A DNA stretch of 64,000 nt from Malikia granosa (GTDB taxonomy: Bacteria; Pseudomonadota; Gammaproteobacteria; Burkholderiales; Burkholderiaceae_C), in the NCBI RefSeq assembly GCF_002980595.1, contig NZ_PVLQ01000008.1, positions 186,001 through 250,000 of the forward strand, in the 5' to 3' direction. Below, one piece after another: positions 54,964-64,000 of this stretch (position 1 is its first letter; each line of letters opens with the position of its first letter). The notes beneath the pieces were generated by a model, which was given only the letters and a program-made list of their open reading frames with translations, ran no database searches and was not told where the DNA came from. The translations under genes were made by a program, and so were the position numbers.

Positions 54964-55884
54964 ATGCACCAGGTTTTCATCGACGGCGAGGCCGGCACCA
55001 CGGGCTTGCAGATCCGCGAGCGGCTGGCCCAGATGCCGCAGGTCGGCTTGCTCAGCATCGCACCCGAGCGGCGCAAGGACCCGGCCGCCAAGCGCGAGTT
55101 GATGGCGCAGGCCGACCTGGTGATCCTGTGCCTGCACGACGACGCCGCGCGCGAGTCGGTCGCGATGATCGACGCGATCAAGGCCGAGGGCGCCAAGGCG
55201 CCGCGCATCATCGATGCCTCGACCGCGCACCGCGTCGCACCCGGCTGGGTCTACGGCTTTCCCGAGCTCTGCGCCGGCCAGGCCGAGGCCGTGCGCAGTG
55301 CCGACCGCGTCGCCAACCCGGGTTGCTACGCGACCGGCGCGATCGCGCTGCTGCGTCCGCTGATCGATGCCGGCCTGCTGTCGCCCGAGCACCCGGTCTG
55401 TCTGCCGAGCGTGAGCGGCTACACCGGCGGCGGCCGCCCGATGATCGAGGCCTACGAGGCCGGCACGGCGGCACCGTTCGAGCTCTATGCGCTCGGCCTG
55501 GGCCACAAGCATATCCCCGAGATCATGGCCTGCACCGGCCTGACCCGGCGCCCGATCTTCGTGCCGGCGGTGGCCAACTTCGCCCAGGGCATGCTGGTCC
55601 AGCTGCCGCTGCACCTCGACCAGCTGCCGGGTCGCCCCAGGCTTGCCGACCTGCAGGCCGCGCTCGAGAAGCACTACGAGGGCAGCCACTGGGTCAACGT
55701 GCTGCCGGCGACCGAGGACGGCAAGCTCGACGCGGTCGCGCTGGCCGGCACCAATCACCTGGAGTTGCGCGTGTTCGGCAGCGATGCCCATGGCCACGCG
55801 GTGCTGGTGGCGCGGCTGGACAACCTGGGCAAGGGCGCCAGCGGTGCGGCGGTGCAGAACCTGCAGCTGATGCTCGGGCTCTGA
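54964..55884 (+). CDS. argC: N-acetyl-gamma-glutamyl-phosphate reductase, type 2
   Basis: A 306-aa enzyme of arginine synthesis. Start [17 protein letters not shown] after a GGAGAATACAG site; the Rossmann glycines are [10 protein letters not shown], and the catalytic Cys121 is in [12 protein letters not shown]. The short form with [10 protein letters not shown] is the type 2 AGPR common in alpha- and betaproteobacteria. It is not in an arg operon here. Confidence 0.95.
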   Translation: MHQVFIDGEAGTTGLQIRERLAQMPQVGLLSIAPERRKDPAAKRELMAQADLVILCLHDDAARESVAMIDAIKAEGAKAPRIIDASTAHRVAPGWVYGFPELCAGQAEAVRSADRVANPGCYATGAIALLRPLIDAGLLSPEHPVCLPSVSGYTGGGRPMIEAYEAGTAAPFELYALGLGHKHIPEIMACTGLTRRPIFVPAVANFAQGMLVQLPLHLDQLPGRPRLADLQAALEKHYEGSHWVNVLPATEDGKLDAVALAGTNHLELRVFGSDAHGHAVLVARLDNLGKGASGAAVQNLQLMLGL

Positions 55885-55979
55885 AGCCAGGCCCCCGGCA
55901 CCGGCGATGCCATTGCTGGCGCCAGGGCTTGCGGCCCGGCTTAAGCCAGGGCTAAGGGTAAACCCTTAATATCAGCACC

Positions 55980-56630
55980 ATGAGTGAGACCGAACATCCT
56001 GCCCCGTCGCGGGCATTGATCCGCAGCCTGGACCTCGGGCAACTGCCGCTGATCGAGCAGCATCTGCTGTCCTTGCCCGATCACGACCGCTACCTGCGCT
56101 TCGGCTATCCGGCCATCGACGAGCAGATCCAGCGCTACGTCGCCAAGCTGGACTTCGGCCGCGACGAGCTGTTCGGCATCTTCGACGCCGAGCTGCAGCT
56201 GGTCGCGCTGGCGCACCTGGCCTATCTGGACGCGCCGGGCCAGCAGCATCTGGCCGAGTTCGGCGTCAGCGTCAGCCCCGAGCTGCGCGGGCGCGGCTAC
56301 GGCCAGCAGCTGTTCGAGCGCTGCGTGGTCCATGCGCGCAACCAGGGCGTGTCGCGCCTGATCGTCCATGCGCTGAGCGAGAACGCCGCGATGCTCAGGA
56401 TCGCGCGCAAGGCTGGCGCCGAGGTGGTGCGCGAGGGCTCCGAGAGCGAGGCCTGCCTCGAGCTGCCGCCGGCCGATTTCGGCTCCCAGGTCGGCGAGCT
56501 GCTGGCCGAGGGCCTGGCGCGCACCGACTACCGCCTCAAGGCGGGCGTCAAGCAGGTGCGCGGCGTGATCGACCTGATGCACGAGATCCGCGAAGGCGTG
56601 CGCGACGCGCGCGACCAGACCAAGCCCTGA
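55980..56630 (+). CDS. GNAT family N-acetyltransferase
   Basis: A 216-aa protein. The acetyl-CoA binding motif A is FGVSVSPELRGRGYGQQLFERCVVHARNQG near residue 90, and the C-terminal part RIARKAGAEVVREG matches motif B. N-terminal region PDHDRYLRFGYP resembles polyphosphate/ATP-independent GNAT enzymes of the small type. A long C-terminal helix follows. Substrate unknown; stands alone upstream of corC. Confidence 0.85.
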   Translation: MSETEHPAPSRALIRSLDLGQLPLIEQHLLSLPDHDRYLRFGYPAIDEQIQRYVAKLDFGRDELFGIFDAELQLVALAHLAYLDAPGQQHLAEFGVSVSPELRGRGYGQQLFERCVVHARNQGVSRLIVHALSENAAMLRIARKAGAEVVREGSESEACLELPPADFGSQVGELLAEGLARTDYRLKAGVKQVRGVIDLMHEIREGVRDARDQTKP

Positions 56631-56694
56631 TCCTGTCGCCCTGCTGTCAAGGGCTTGGGGTATCCTAGATGCTTCGCAACTACCCCGACCTACA

Positions 56695-57561
56695 GTGGCT
56701 GATCCCCATCCCAGTCCGGCGCCGCAGCGTGGCGTGCGGCATGAAGACAAGCGCGGCTTCCTGCAGAAGCTGGCCGAATTCATCCATCCCGGACCAGACT
56801 CGAAGGACGAGCTGATCGAGACCCTGGCCGAGGCCGAGGACAACGACATCATCGACGCCGAGTCGCGCGTGATGCTGGAAGGGGTGATCCGGATTGCCGA
56901 CATGACGGCCGGCGACGTGATGGTGGCGGCGCCGCGCATGGATGCGCTCGACATCCAGTCGCCTTACGAGGAGCTGCTGCGCCAGGTGATCGAGACCGCG
57001 CATTCGCGCTTCCCGGTCTACGAGGGCGAGCGCGAGAACATCATCGGCATCCTGCTGACCAAGGACCTGCTCAAGCTGCAGCGCGCGCCCGAGCTCAATC
57101 TGCGCGCGCTGCTGCGCCCGGTCACCTTCGTGCCCGAGAGCAAGGGCCTGAACGACCTGCTGCGCGATTTCCGCGCCAACCGCAACCACCTCGCGATCGT
57201 GATCGACGAGTTCGGCCGCGTCGCCGGACTGGTCACGATCGAGGACGTGCTCGAGCAGATCGTCGGCGAGATCGAGGACGAGTTCGATGTCGAGGAGGAC
57301 GAGGGCGACATCTTCGCGCTGGCCGACGGCACCTGGCGCGTCAGCGGCGACACCCCGGTCGAGCGGGTGGTCGAGTCGTTCGGCATCACGCTCGACGACG
57401 AGGGCTTCGACACCATCGGCGGCCTGGTCTCGCATGCGATGGGCCGGGTGCCGCGCCGCGGTGAGCGCCACGCGCTCGAGGGGCTGGATTTCATGGTCCA
57501 GCACAGCAAGGGCGGGGCGGTCAAGTGGTTCAAGGTGACGCGGCTGCCGCACCAGCCTTGA
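56695..57561 (+). CDS. corC: CorC/HlyC-family protein (CBS domains)
   Basis: A 288-aa protein with GTG start; a downstream in-frame start would lose conserved residues. After the ESRVMLEGVIRIADMTAGDVMVAAPRMDAL lead come two CBS domains (residues about 75-190) and a CorC_HlyC domain (DEGFDTIGGLVSHAMGRVPRRGERH). CorC proteins support Mg/Co efflux or sit beside Lnt in the envelope. It precedes lnt by 31 bp, a widely conserved pair. Confidence 0.92.
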   Translation: MADPHPSPAPQRGVRHEDKRGFLQKLAEFIHPGPDSKDELIETLAEAEDNDIIDAESRVMLEGVIRIADMTAGDVMVAAPRMDALDIQSPYEELLRQVIETAHSRFPVYEGERENIIGILLTKDLLKLQRAPELNLRALLRPVTFVPESKGLNDLLRDFRANRNHLAIVIDEFGRVAGLVTIEDVLEQIVGEIEDEFDVEEDEGDIFALADGTWRVSGDTPVERVVESFGITLDDEGFDTIGGLVSHAMGRVPRRGERHALEGLDFMVQHSKGGAVKWFKVTRLPHQP

Positions 57562-57592
57562 GCAGTTCGTCCTTGTCGCCGTCTGTCCGCCC

Positions 57593-59248
57593 ATGCGCCT
57601 GAATCACGGCCTGCGGTCCCTGCCGCTCGGCTTGGCCCTGGGCCTGGCCGGCCTGCTGCAGGCAGCGGCGCTGGCCTGGCCCTGGCCCTGGCCGTTGGGC
57701 TGGACGGCCGGCGAGCCGGTGGCCGGGCTGCAGGTCCTGTCGCTGGCCTGGTTGGTGCTGCTCTTGCCCGGCGCGCCCTCGGCGCGCTCGGCCTTCCTGC
57801 GCGGCTGGCTCTGGGCCACCGCCTGGCTGGCCGGCACCTTCTGGTGGCTGTTCGTCTCGATGCACACCTATGGCGGCCTGCCGGCCCCGCTGGCGCTGCT
57901 GGGCGTGCTGGCGCTGGCGGCAGCCCTGGGGCTGTATTACGCCGGCGCGGCCGCGCTGTTCTGGCGCTGGCGCGACGCCCGCCTGGGCTGGCGCCTGACG
58001 GCCTTCGTCGCGCTCTGGACCCTGGCCGAGCTCGCGCGCGGCCTGCTGCTGACCGGTTTTCCCTGGGGTGCGGGCGGCTATGCCCAGGTCGATGCGCTGG
58101 CGCCGCTGGCGCCCTGGATCGGGGTCTATGGCATGGGCGCGGTCGCGGCCGTGCTGGCCTTGCTGGCGGCGCAGGCGCTGGCCCTGCTGGCGCGGCGCGC
58201 CGCACCGGCTGCCGGCCTGGTCGCCAGCGCGGAGGCTGCGGCAGGCCCGGCTTCCAGCGCTGCCCGCGCAGCAGCCGTGGCAGGATTGCTCGGGCTGGTC
58301 CTGCTGGGCTGGCCGGGCGCCGCCCGGCACTGGGCTGGCTGGGTGCCGGTCTGGACCCAGCCAGCCGGCAAGCTGTCGGCGCTGCTGCTGCAAGGCAATA
58401 TTCCGCAGGACGAGAAGTTCCAGCCCGGCAGCGGCATGCCGCTGGCGCTGGGCTGGTACCGGCAGCAGTCGCTCGCGGCGCTCGAGCAGGGGCAGGCCAG
58501 CCTGGTGGTCGCGCCCGAGACCGCCATTCCCCTGCTGCCGCAGCAGCTGCCCGCGAGCTGGTGGCAGCCCTTGCTGCAGGGCGTGCAGCAGGGCCGCTCC
58601 GCGCTGATGCTGGGCCTGCCCATGGGCAGCCCGGAGCAGGGCTATACCAACTCGGCGCTGTCCTGGCGCCCGGGTCGGGACGAGCCGCTGCGCTACGACA
58701 AGCAGCACCTGGTGCCGTTTGGCGAGTTCATCCCGACCGGCTTCCGCTGGTTCACCGAGCTGATGAGCATCCCGCTCGGCGACTTCAAGCGCGGCGCGCC
58801 GGTGCAGCCGACGCTGGACTGGGCCGGCCAGCGCATCGCGCCCAATATCTGCTACGAGGACCTGTTCGGCGAGGAGCTCGCACGCGGCTTCGTCGCGCCC
58901 GCGCCGGCGCCGACCGTGCTGGTGAACCTGAGCAATATCGCCTGGTTCGGCGACACGGTGGCGATAGACCAGCACCGCCAGATCTCGCGCCTGCGCGCGC
59001 TCGAGCTGCAGCGCCCGATGCTGCGCGCGACCAACACCGGCGCGACGCTGGCGATCGACCACCTGGGCCGCGTCACCCATGAGCTGCCGCGCCTGACGCG
59101 CGCCGTGCTGGCGGTCGAGGTCGAGGGCCGCACGGGCCTGACCCCCTATGCCTACTGGGCCGGCCGCTTCGGCTTGTGGCCGCTGGTGCTGCTCGCTGTC
59201 GGTGCGCTGGCGCTGGCCTGGCGCCGCAGCGGCCGGTCGCGACCGTAG
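57593..59248 (+). CDS. lnt: apolipoprotein N-acyltransferase
   Basis: A 551-aa inner-membrane enzyme that adds the third acyl chain to lipoproteins. About 6-8 N-terminal membrane helices precede a periplasmic nitrilase domain with the catalytic triad Glu309 ([10 protein letters not shown]), Lys370 ([12 protein letters not shown]) and Cys420 ([11 protein letters not shown]). A C-terminal membrane helix follows. Completes the corC-lnt pair; the DUF3833 lipoprotein at 4.5 kb would be one of its substrates. Confidence 0.95.
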   Translation: MRLNHGLRSLPLGLALGLAGLLQAAALAWPWPWPLGWTAGEPVAGLQVLSLAWLVLLLPGAPSARSAFLRGWLWATAWLAGTFWWLFVSMHTYGGLPAPLALLGVLALAAALGLYYAGAAALFWRWRDARLGWRLTAFVALWTLAELARGLLLTGFPWGAGGYAQVDALAPLAPWIGVYGMGAVAAVLALLAAQALALLARRAAPAAGLVASAEAAAGPASSAARAAAVAGLLGLVLLGWPGAARHWAGWVPVWTQPAGKLSALLLQGNIPQDEKFQPGSGMPLALGWYRQQSLAALEQGQASLVVAPETAIPLLPQQLPASWWQPLLQGVQQGRSALMLGLPMGSPEQGYTNSALSWRPGRDEPLRYDKQHLVPFGEFIPTGFRWFTELMSIPLGDFKRGAPVQPTLDWAGQRIAPNICYEDLFGEELARGFVAPAPAPTVLVNLSNIAWFGDTVAIDQHRQISRLRALELQRPMLRATNTGATLAIDHLGRVTHELPRLTRAVLAVEVEGRTGLTPYAYWAGRFGLWPLVLLAVGALALAWRRSGRSRP

Positions 59249-59322
59249 AATCAGGCTTTCGCCGCCTGCGCCCGGCAGGCGCGACCCGAATGTATGGCGG
59301 ATCACCGCCCCTAGGCAACGAC

Positions 59323-60228
59323 ATGCTGACCTTTCAACAAATCATCCTGAAACTGCAGGCCTACTGGGACGCCCAGGGCTGCGCGCTGCTGCAACCCTAC
59401 GACATGGAAGTGGGTGCCGGCACCAGCCATACCGCGACCTTCCTGCGCGCGATCGGTCCCGAGCCCTGGAAGGCGGCCTATGTCCAGCCCAGCCGCCGGC
59501 CCAAGGACGGCCGCTACGGCGAGAACCCGAACCGGCTGCAGCACTACTACCAGTACCAGGTGGTGCTCAAGCCGGCACCGGCCAACATCCTCGAGCTGTA
59601 TCTGGGCAGCCTGGAGGCGCTGGGCTTCGACCTGAAGAAGAACGACATCCGCTTCGTCGAGGACGACTGGGAGAACCCGACCCTGGGCGCCTGGGGCCTG
59701 GGCTGGGAGGTCTGGCTCAACGGCATGGAGGTGACGCAGTTCACCTATTTCCAGCAGGTCGGCGGCATCGACTGCAAGCCCGCCACCGGCGAGATCACCT
59801 ACGGCCTCGAGCGCCTGGCCATGTACCTGCAGGGCGTCGACAACGTCTACAACCTGCAGTGGACCGACACGCTCAAGTACGGCGACGTCTACCACCAGAA
59901 CGAGGTCGAGCAGTCGACCTACAACTTCGAGCATTCCGATGCCGACTTCCTGTTCACCGCCTTCAACGCGCACGAGAAGCAGGCCAAGTACCTGATGGAG
60001 CAGCAGCTCGCGCTGCCGGCCTACGAGCAGGTGCTGAAGGCCGCGCACAGCTTCAACCTGCTTGATGCGCGCGGCGCGATCAGCGTGACCGAGCGCGCGG
60101 CCTATATCGGCCGCATCCGCAACCTGGCGCGCAGCGTGGCGCAGAGCTACTACGAGAGCCGCGAGCGCCTGGGCTTCCCGATGGCGCCGCGCGAGTGGGT
60201 GGCGCAGATGGAACAGAAAACCGCCTGA
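59323..60228 (+). CDS. glyQ: glycyl-tRNA synthetase, alpha subunit
   Basis: A 301-aa catalytic subunit of the bacterial alpha2beta2 Gly[51 protein letters not shown] and [29 protein letters not shown] are the canonical class II motifs. A small GGCGG/CCGCC hairpin (59296-59309) precedes the start, no T-box or riboswitch is seen. Co-transcribed with glyS. Confidence 0.97.
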   Translation: MLTFQQIILKLQAYWDAQGCALLQPYDMEVGAGTSHTATFLRAIGPEPWKAAYVQPSRRPKDGRYGENPNRLQHYYQYQVVLKPAPANILELYLGSLEALGFDLKKNDIRFVEDDWENPTLGAWGLGWEVWLNGMEVTQFTYFQQVGGIDCKPATGEITYGLERLAMYLQGVDNVYNLQWTDTLKYGDVYHQNEVEQSTYNFEHSDADFLFTAFNAHEKQAKYLMEQQLALPAYEQVLKAAHSFNLLDARGAISVTERAAYIGRIRNLARSVAQSYYESRERLGFPMAPREWVAQMEQKTA

Positions 60229-60282
60229 TGTGTTTGCGGGGCAGCCCAGGCCTGGCCGTGCTGCTCCCTACCGGACAAGACT

Positions 60283-62457
60283 ATGACGACCAAAAACCTG
60301 CTGGTGGAGCTCTTCGTCGAGGAACTGCCGCCCAAAGCGCTGAAGAAACTCGGTGATGCCTTCGCTGGCCAGCTGTTCGAGCAGCTCAAGGCCCAGGGCC
60401 TGGCTGGCGCCGACTCCGTCGTGACGCCCTTTGCCTCGCCGCGCCGCCTCGCGGCCCATGTCAGCCATGTCTGGCTCAAGGCCGAGGACAAGGCGGTCCA
60501 GCTCAAGCTGATGCCGGCCTCGGTCGGCCTGACGGCAGATGGCCAGGCCACGCCGGCGCTGCTCAAGAAGCTGGCTGCGCTCGGCGCCGATGTCTCCGAC
60601 CCGGCGGCTGCTGTCGCGGCGCTCAAGCGCCAGGGCGAGGGCAAGGCCGAGGCGCTCTACTACGACAGCCTGGTGACCGGCGCGACGCTCGACGTCGGCC
60701 TGCAGAAGGCGCTCGACGAGGCGATCCGCCTGCTGCCGATCCCCAAGGTCATGAGCTACCAGCTCGAGACCGACTGTGAGCTGCCGGGCTGGACCAGCGT
60801 CAACTTCGTGCGTCCGGCCCATGGCCTGGTCGCGCTGCATGGTTCCACCGTGGTGCCGGTCAAGGCGCTCGGCCTGTCGGCTGGCAACAGCACCCAGGGC
60901 CACCGCTTCGAGGCGGCCAAGTCGCCGGTGGTGATCGCTGATGCCGACGCCTATGCCGAGACCCTGTTGCGCGACGGCGCGGTATTCGCGAGCTTTGGCG
61001 ACCGGCGCTTTGCCATCGTGCAGCAACTGGCGCAGGCCGCCGAGCGCCTGGGCCCGGGCTACGAGGTGCTGATGGACGAGGCGCTGCTCGACGAGGTCAC
61101 CGGCCTGGTCGAGCGACCGAACGTGCTGACCTGCAGCTTCGAGGAGGAATTCCTCGAGGTGCCGCAGGAATGCCTGATCCTGACCATGAAGGCGAACCAG
61201 AAGTATTTCCCGCTGGTCGACACCCATGGCAAGCTGACCAACCAGTTCCTGGTGGTGAGCAACATCAGCCCGGAGGACGCCAGTGCCGTGATCGGCGGCA
61301 ACGAGCGGGTGGTGCGCCCGCGCCTGGCCGATGCCAAGTTCTTCTTCGACCAGGACCGCAAGAAGACGCTCGAGTCGCGCGTCGAGGGCCTGGCCAAGGT
61401 GGTGTATCACAACAAGCTCGGCAGCCAGGGCGAGCGCAGCGAGCGCGTGCGCGCCATCGCCCACGCCATCGTCAACCAGCTGCGGCTGGGCACCGTGCCG
61501 TTCACGCTCGACGACAAGGACCATTTCGATGTCCTCGACAGCAAGGCGCAGCAGGCCGCGCGCCTGGCCAAGACCGACCTGCTGACCGACATGGTCGGCG
61601 AGTTCCCCGAGCTGCAGGGCATCATGGGCGGCTACTACGCGCGCCACGAGGGCCTGCGCGACGGCGTCGCGATCGCGATCGAGGACCACTACAAGCCGCG
61701 CTTCGCGGGCGATGCGCTGCCGCGCAACCACACCGGCACCGTGCTGGCGCTGGCCGACAAGCTCGAGACCCTGATCGGCCTGTTCGGCATCGGCCAGCTG
61801 CCGACCGGCGACAAGGACCCGTTCGCGCTGCGCCGCCATGCGCTCGGCGTGATCCGCATCCTGGCCGAGAAGCAGCTGCCGCTGAATCTGCCCGAGCTGC
61901 TCGAGGCCGCCGCGGTGCCGTTCGGCGAGCTGATCAGCGACCCGAGCGCGGCGCTGCTCGACTTCATGCTGGACCGCCTGGCGGTCAACCTGCGCGAGCA
62001 GGGCTACAGCGCGCAGGAAGTCGATGCGGTGCTGGCGCTCAAGCCGGCCCGCCTGGGCGAGGTCGCGCGCCGCCTGGCCGCGGTGCGCGCCTTCGCGGCG
62101 CTGCCCGAGGCGCCCGCGCTCGCTGCTGCCAACAAGCGCGTCGGCAACATCCTCAAGAAGGCCGAGGGCGAGGTCAAGGCCGAGGTCAGGCCTGAGCTGC
62201 TGCAGGAGGCCGCCGAAGCCGCGCTGGCCGCCGCTCTTGCGCAGGTGGCGCCGGTCGCTGACCAGGCCTTCGAGCAGGGCGACTACACCGCCAGCCTGCA
62301 GGCGCTGGCCGCGCTCAAGGGCCCGGTCGATACCTTCTTCGACCAGGTGATGGTCAATGCCGATGATCCGGCGCTCAAGGCCAACCGCCTGGGCCTGCTG
62401 GCCCAGCTGCACCTGGCGATGAACCGGGTCGCCGACCTGTCGCGCCTGGCCGCCTGA
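60283..62457 (+). CDS. glyS: glycyl-tRNA synthetase, beta subunit
   Basis: A 724-aa protein: NLLVELFVEELPPKALKKL start, an HD-like domain with FDQDRKKTLESRVEGLAKVVYHNKLG, and LTDMVGEFPELQGIMGGYYARHEG, then a C-terminal DALR-like anticodon-binding region. Slightly longer than the E. coli protein because of Ala-rich inserts. 54 bp after glyQ; the stop overlaps the gmhB start (TGATG). Confidence 0.96.
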   Translation: MTTKNLLVELFVEELPPKALKKLGDAFAGQLFEQLKAQGLAGADSVVTPFASPRRLAAHVSHVWLKAEDKAVQLKLMPASVGLTADGQATPALLKKLAALGADVSDPAAAVAALKRQGEGKAEALYYDSLVTGATLDVGLQKALDEAIRLLPIPKVMSYQLETDCELPGWTSVNFVRPAHGLVALHGSTVVPVKALGLSAGNSTQGHRFEAAKSPVVIADADAYAETLLRDGAVFASFGDRRFAIVQQLAQAAERLGPGYEVLMDEALLDEVTGLVERPNVLTCSFEEEFLEVPQECLILTMKANQKYFPLVDTHGKLTNQFLVVSNISPEDASAVIGGNERVVRPRLADAKFFFDQDRKKTLESRVEGLAKVVYHNKLGSQGERSERVRAIAHAIVNQLRLGTVPFTLDDKDHFDVLDSKAQQAARLAKTDLLTDMVGEFPELQGIMGGYYARHEGLRDGVAIAIEDHYKPRFAGDALPRNHTGTVLALADKLETLIGLFGIGQLPTGDKDPFALRRHALGVIRILAEKQLPLNLPELLEAAAVPFGELISDPSAALLDFMLDRLAVNLREQGYSAQEVDAVLALKPARLGEVARRLAAVRAFAALPEAPALAAANKRVGNILKKAEGEVKAEVRPELLQEAAEAALAAALAQVAPVADQAFEQGDYTASLQALAALKGPVDTFFDQVMVNADDPALKANRLGLLAQLHLAMNRVADLSRLAA

Positions 62458-63032
62458 TGCGCACGCCGGCCTCGACCAAGCTGCTCGTGATCGACCGCGA
62501 CGGCGTGCTGAGCCAGGACCCGGAGGCCTATGTCCGCGGGCCCGAGGACTGGCAGCCGATTCCGGGCGCGCTGGAAGCGGTGGCGCGCCTGAACCAGGCC
62601 GGCTGGCGGGTCGTGGTCGCGACCAACCAGTCCGGCCTCGGGCGCGGCCTGTTCGACATCACGAGCTTCAATGCCTTCAATGCGCGCATGATCAAGTCGC
62701 TGGCCGAGGCGGGCGCGCGCATCGATGCGGTCTTCTTCTGCCCCCATGCGCCCGAGGACGGCTGCGACTGCCGCAAGCCCGCTCCCGGACTGTTCTTCGA
62801 GATCGGCAAGCGCCTGGGCGTGCCGCTGGCCCAGGTGCTGGCCGCCGGCGACTCGGTGCGCGATGCCCAGGCGGCGGCTGCCGCCGGCTGCACGCCCCAT
62901 CTGATCCTGAGTGGCCAGTCGAGCGCCTACCGCGCGGGTGGCCTGCCCGAGGGGCTGCCGTCCGGCACCCGCGCCCATGCCGACCTGCAGGCCTTCGCCG
63001 ACTGGGTGCTGGCCCAAGAAACACCGATCTGA
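62457..63032 (+). CDS. gmhB: D-glycero-beta-D-manno-heptose-1,7-bisphosphate 7-phosphatase
   Basis: A 191-aa HAD-family phosphatase for LPS heptose synthesis. Motif I is LLVIDRDGVL (nucleophile and acid Asp), motif II VVATNQSG, the zinc loop is FFCPHAPEDGCDCRKP with one His and three Cys, and motif IV is AAGDSVRDAQAA. Translationally linked to glyS. The gmhB gene between glyS and plsC is a common Burkholderiales order. Confidence 0.93.
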   Translation: MRTPASTKLLVIDRDGVLSQDPEAYVRGPEDWQPIPGALEAVARLNQAGWRVVVATNQSGLGRGLFDITSFNAFNARMIKSLAEAGARIDAVFFCPHAPEDGCDCRKPAPGLFFEIGKRLGVPLAQVLAAGDSVRDAQAAAAAGCTPHLILSGQSSAYRAGGLPEGLPSGTRAHADLQAFADWVLAQETPI

Positions 63033-63037
63033 GCCCC

Positions 63038-63787
63038 ATGATTTCCGCCATCCGTTCCCTGCTGCACCTGCTGTTCATGGCCGTCACGGTGATCCCGTGG
63101 AGCCTGGCCGTGGTGCTGGCCCGTCCCTTCGCGAGCAAGACCACCATCTACTGGATGTGCCAGCGCTGGCTCAAGCTGTCGGTCGACAGCGCGCGCTGGA
63201 TCATCGGCATCCGCTACCAGGTGTTCGGCCGCGAGAACCTGCCCAAGGGCAGTTCGGACCCGGCGGTGCTGCTGGTCAAGCACCAGTCGACCTGGGAGAC
63301 CTTCGCGATGCCGGCCATCATGCCGCACCCGCTGGCCTATGTGTTCAAGAAGGAGCTGCTGCGCGTGCCCTTCTTCGGCTGGGCCATCGGCAGCATGGAC
63401 ATGATCCACATCGACCGCGCCGATGGCGCGCGCGCCTTCGCCAAGATGGTGCAGCAGGGCAAGCGCCTGCTCGACCAGGGCACCTGGGTCATCATGTTCC
63501 CGGAAGGCACCCGGGTCGAGCGCGGCCAGACCGGGACCTACAAGAGCGGCGGCACCCGGCTCGCGATCAAGACCGGCGCGCCGGTGATCCCGGTCGCGGT
63601 GACCTCGGCCAAGTGCTGGCCGCGCAAGGCGCTGTTCAAGCAGCCGGGCCAGGTCGAGATCTCGATCGGGCCGCAGATTCCCAGCGTCGGCCGCCAGCAC
63701 GACGAGCTGATGGCCGAGGTCCAGGCCTGGATCGAGGCCGAGATGCGTCGCCTCGACCCCGAGGCCTACCCGCCTGCGGCGTCATGA
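63038..63787 (+). CDS. plsC: 1-acyl-sn-glycerol-3-phosphate acyltransferase
   Basis: A 249-aa membrane-associated acyltransferase making phosphatidic acid. An N-terminal hydrophobic helix precedes the catalytic block VKHQSTWETF, an HX4E variant of the usual HX4D, then FPEGTRVERGQ (motif III) and GAPVIPVAV (motif IV). The HX4E form is found in related betaproteobacterial proteins. Ends with an ATGA overlap. Confidence 0.92.
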   Translation: MISAIRSLLHLLFMAVTVIPWSLAVVLARPFASKTTIYWMCQRWLKLSVDSARWIIGIRYQVFGRENLPKGSSDPAVLLVKHQSTWETFAMPAIMPHPLAYVFKKELLRVPFFGWAIGSMDMIHIDRADGARAFAKMVQQGKRLLDQGTWVIMFPEGTRVERGQTGTYKSGGTRLAIKTGAPVIPVAVTSAKCWPRKALFKQPGQVEISIGPQIPSVGRQHDELMAEVQAWIEAEMRRLDPEAYPPAAS

Positions 63788-64000
63788 GCCCCCGGCACCC
63801 GCGTGCCAACCGCGAGTGCCGGATCGGCGACCAGCTGGTCGCCTACGAATTCCAGCGTGCCGCGCGCCGCACCATAGGCCTGAGCGTCGGGCCGCAGGGC
63901 CTGAGCGTGCGCGCACCGCACTGGACCCCGCTGGCCGAGATCGATGCCCTGCTGCGGCGCAAGTCCGACTGGGTGCTGGCCAAGCTGCGCCAGCTCGAGC
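63784..64000 (+). CDS. M48/YgjP-like metallopeptidase, 5' part
   Basis: The first 72 codons only, truncated by the window edge. RAARRTIGLSVGPQGLSVRAPHWTPLAEIDALLRRKSDWVLAKL matches the N-terminus of the DUF45/YgjP zinc-peptidase family (COG1451); the HExxH site is outside the window. Starts within the plsC stop. Function unclear. Confidence 0.82.
   Translation, partial: MSPRHPRANRECRIGDQLVAYEFQRAARRTIGLSVGPQGLSVRAPHWTPLAEIDALLRRKSDWVLAKLRQLE

Noticed and set aside
59249-59322. Glycine riboswitch or T-box before glyQ
   Set aside because: The 74-bp gap is too short and holds only a small hairpin.

Overview
The window is GC-rich bacterial chromosome with betaproteobacterial (Burkholderiales-type) gene order: his genes followed by a HIT protein, tatABC and a DegQ/DegS-type protease; petABC followed by sspA-sspB; a DUF721/DciA-like gene beside secA; and lnt-glyQ-glyS-gmhB-plsC-M48 peptidase. 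I cannot name the genus from sequence alone.

1-11 kb is one dense plus-strand cluster, mostly with 4-bp ATGA/GTGA overlaps. It holds an FAD amine-oxidase-like protein (cut by the window edge), a DUF1365 protein, cyclopropane-fatty-acid synthase, a chalcone-isomerase-like protein, an MFS carrier, a DUF3833 lipoprotein, an SDR, an NTF2-like protein, and then three photolyase/cryptochrome genes of different subfamilies with a DUF2256 mini-protein between the first two. This set matches the photo-oxidative (singlet oxygen, RpoE-ChrR type) response regulon known from other proteobacteria; the sigma factor would lie upstream, outside the window. 11-17 kb is a signalling block: a stand-alone receiver, a hybrid histidine kinase with a full phosphorelay (HisKA-HATPase-REC-REC-Hpt) and an Aer-like PAS chemoreceptor with a C-terminal CZB zinc domain.

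17-33 kb is housekeeping: hisC (reverse strand) and hisB-H-A-F-I-E with a sugar-phosphate mutarotase gene between hisA and hisF, a small membrane protein, a HIT hydrolase, tatABC, a trypsin-like protease, a DUF3149 mini-protein, a Nif3-like protein, pdxA, mscL, the cytochrome bc1 operon petABC (its Rieske protein carries a Tat signal) and sspAB.

33.2-46.4 kb is a 13.2-kb integrated element between an intact tRNA-Thr(UGU) gene and a 19-bp copy of its 3' part. It reads, all plus strand: tyrosine integrase, an AT-rich gene of unknown function, AlpA-like regulator, a frameshifted rha gene, a run of small phage-like genes including a tandem paralogous pair, a Toprim primase, a DUF3987 helicase-like protein, a 355-bp putative ori/cos region, a Nu1-like small terminase, unknown small genes, a coiled-coil protein, a 57-aa protein with an internal repeat, and a lambda gpE-family major capsid protein. 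There is no portal, large terminase, tail or lysis gene. This is the organisation of a phage satellite (P4/PICI-like) that brings its own major capsid protein and small terminase, and it is the best candidate in the window for an undescribed system. An IS30-family element has inserted into the last codons of one of its genes.

46.4-64 kb returns to core genome: a zinc-ribbon mini-protein, a membrane protein, a DciA-like protein, secA, a chemoreceptor, sucCD (with REP-like hairpins between the genes), argC, a GNAT acetyltransferase, corC-lnt, glyQS, gmhB, plsC and the start of an M48-type metallopeptidase.
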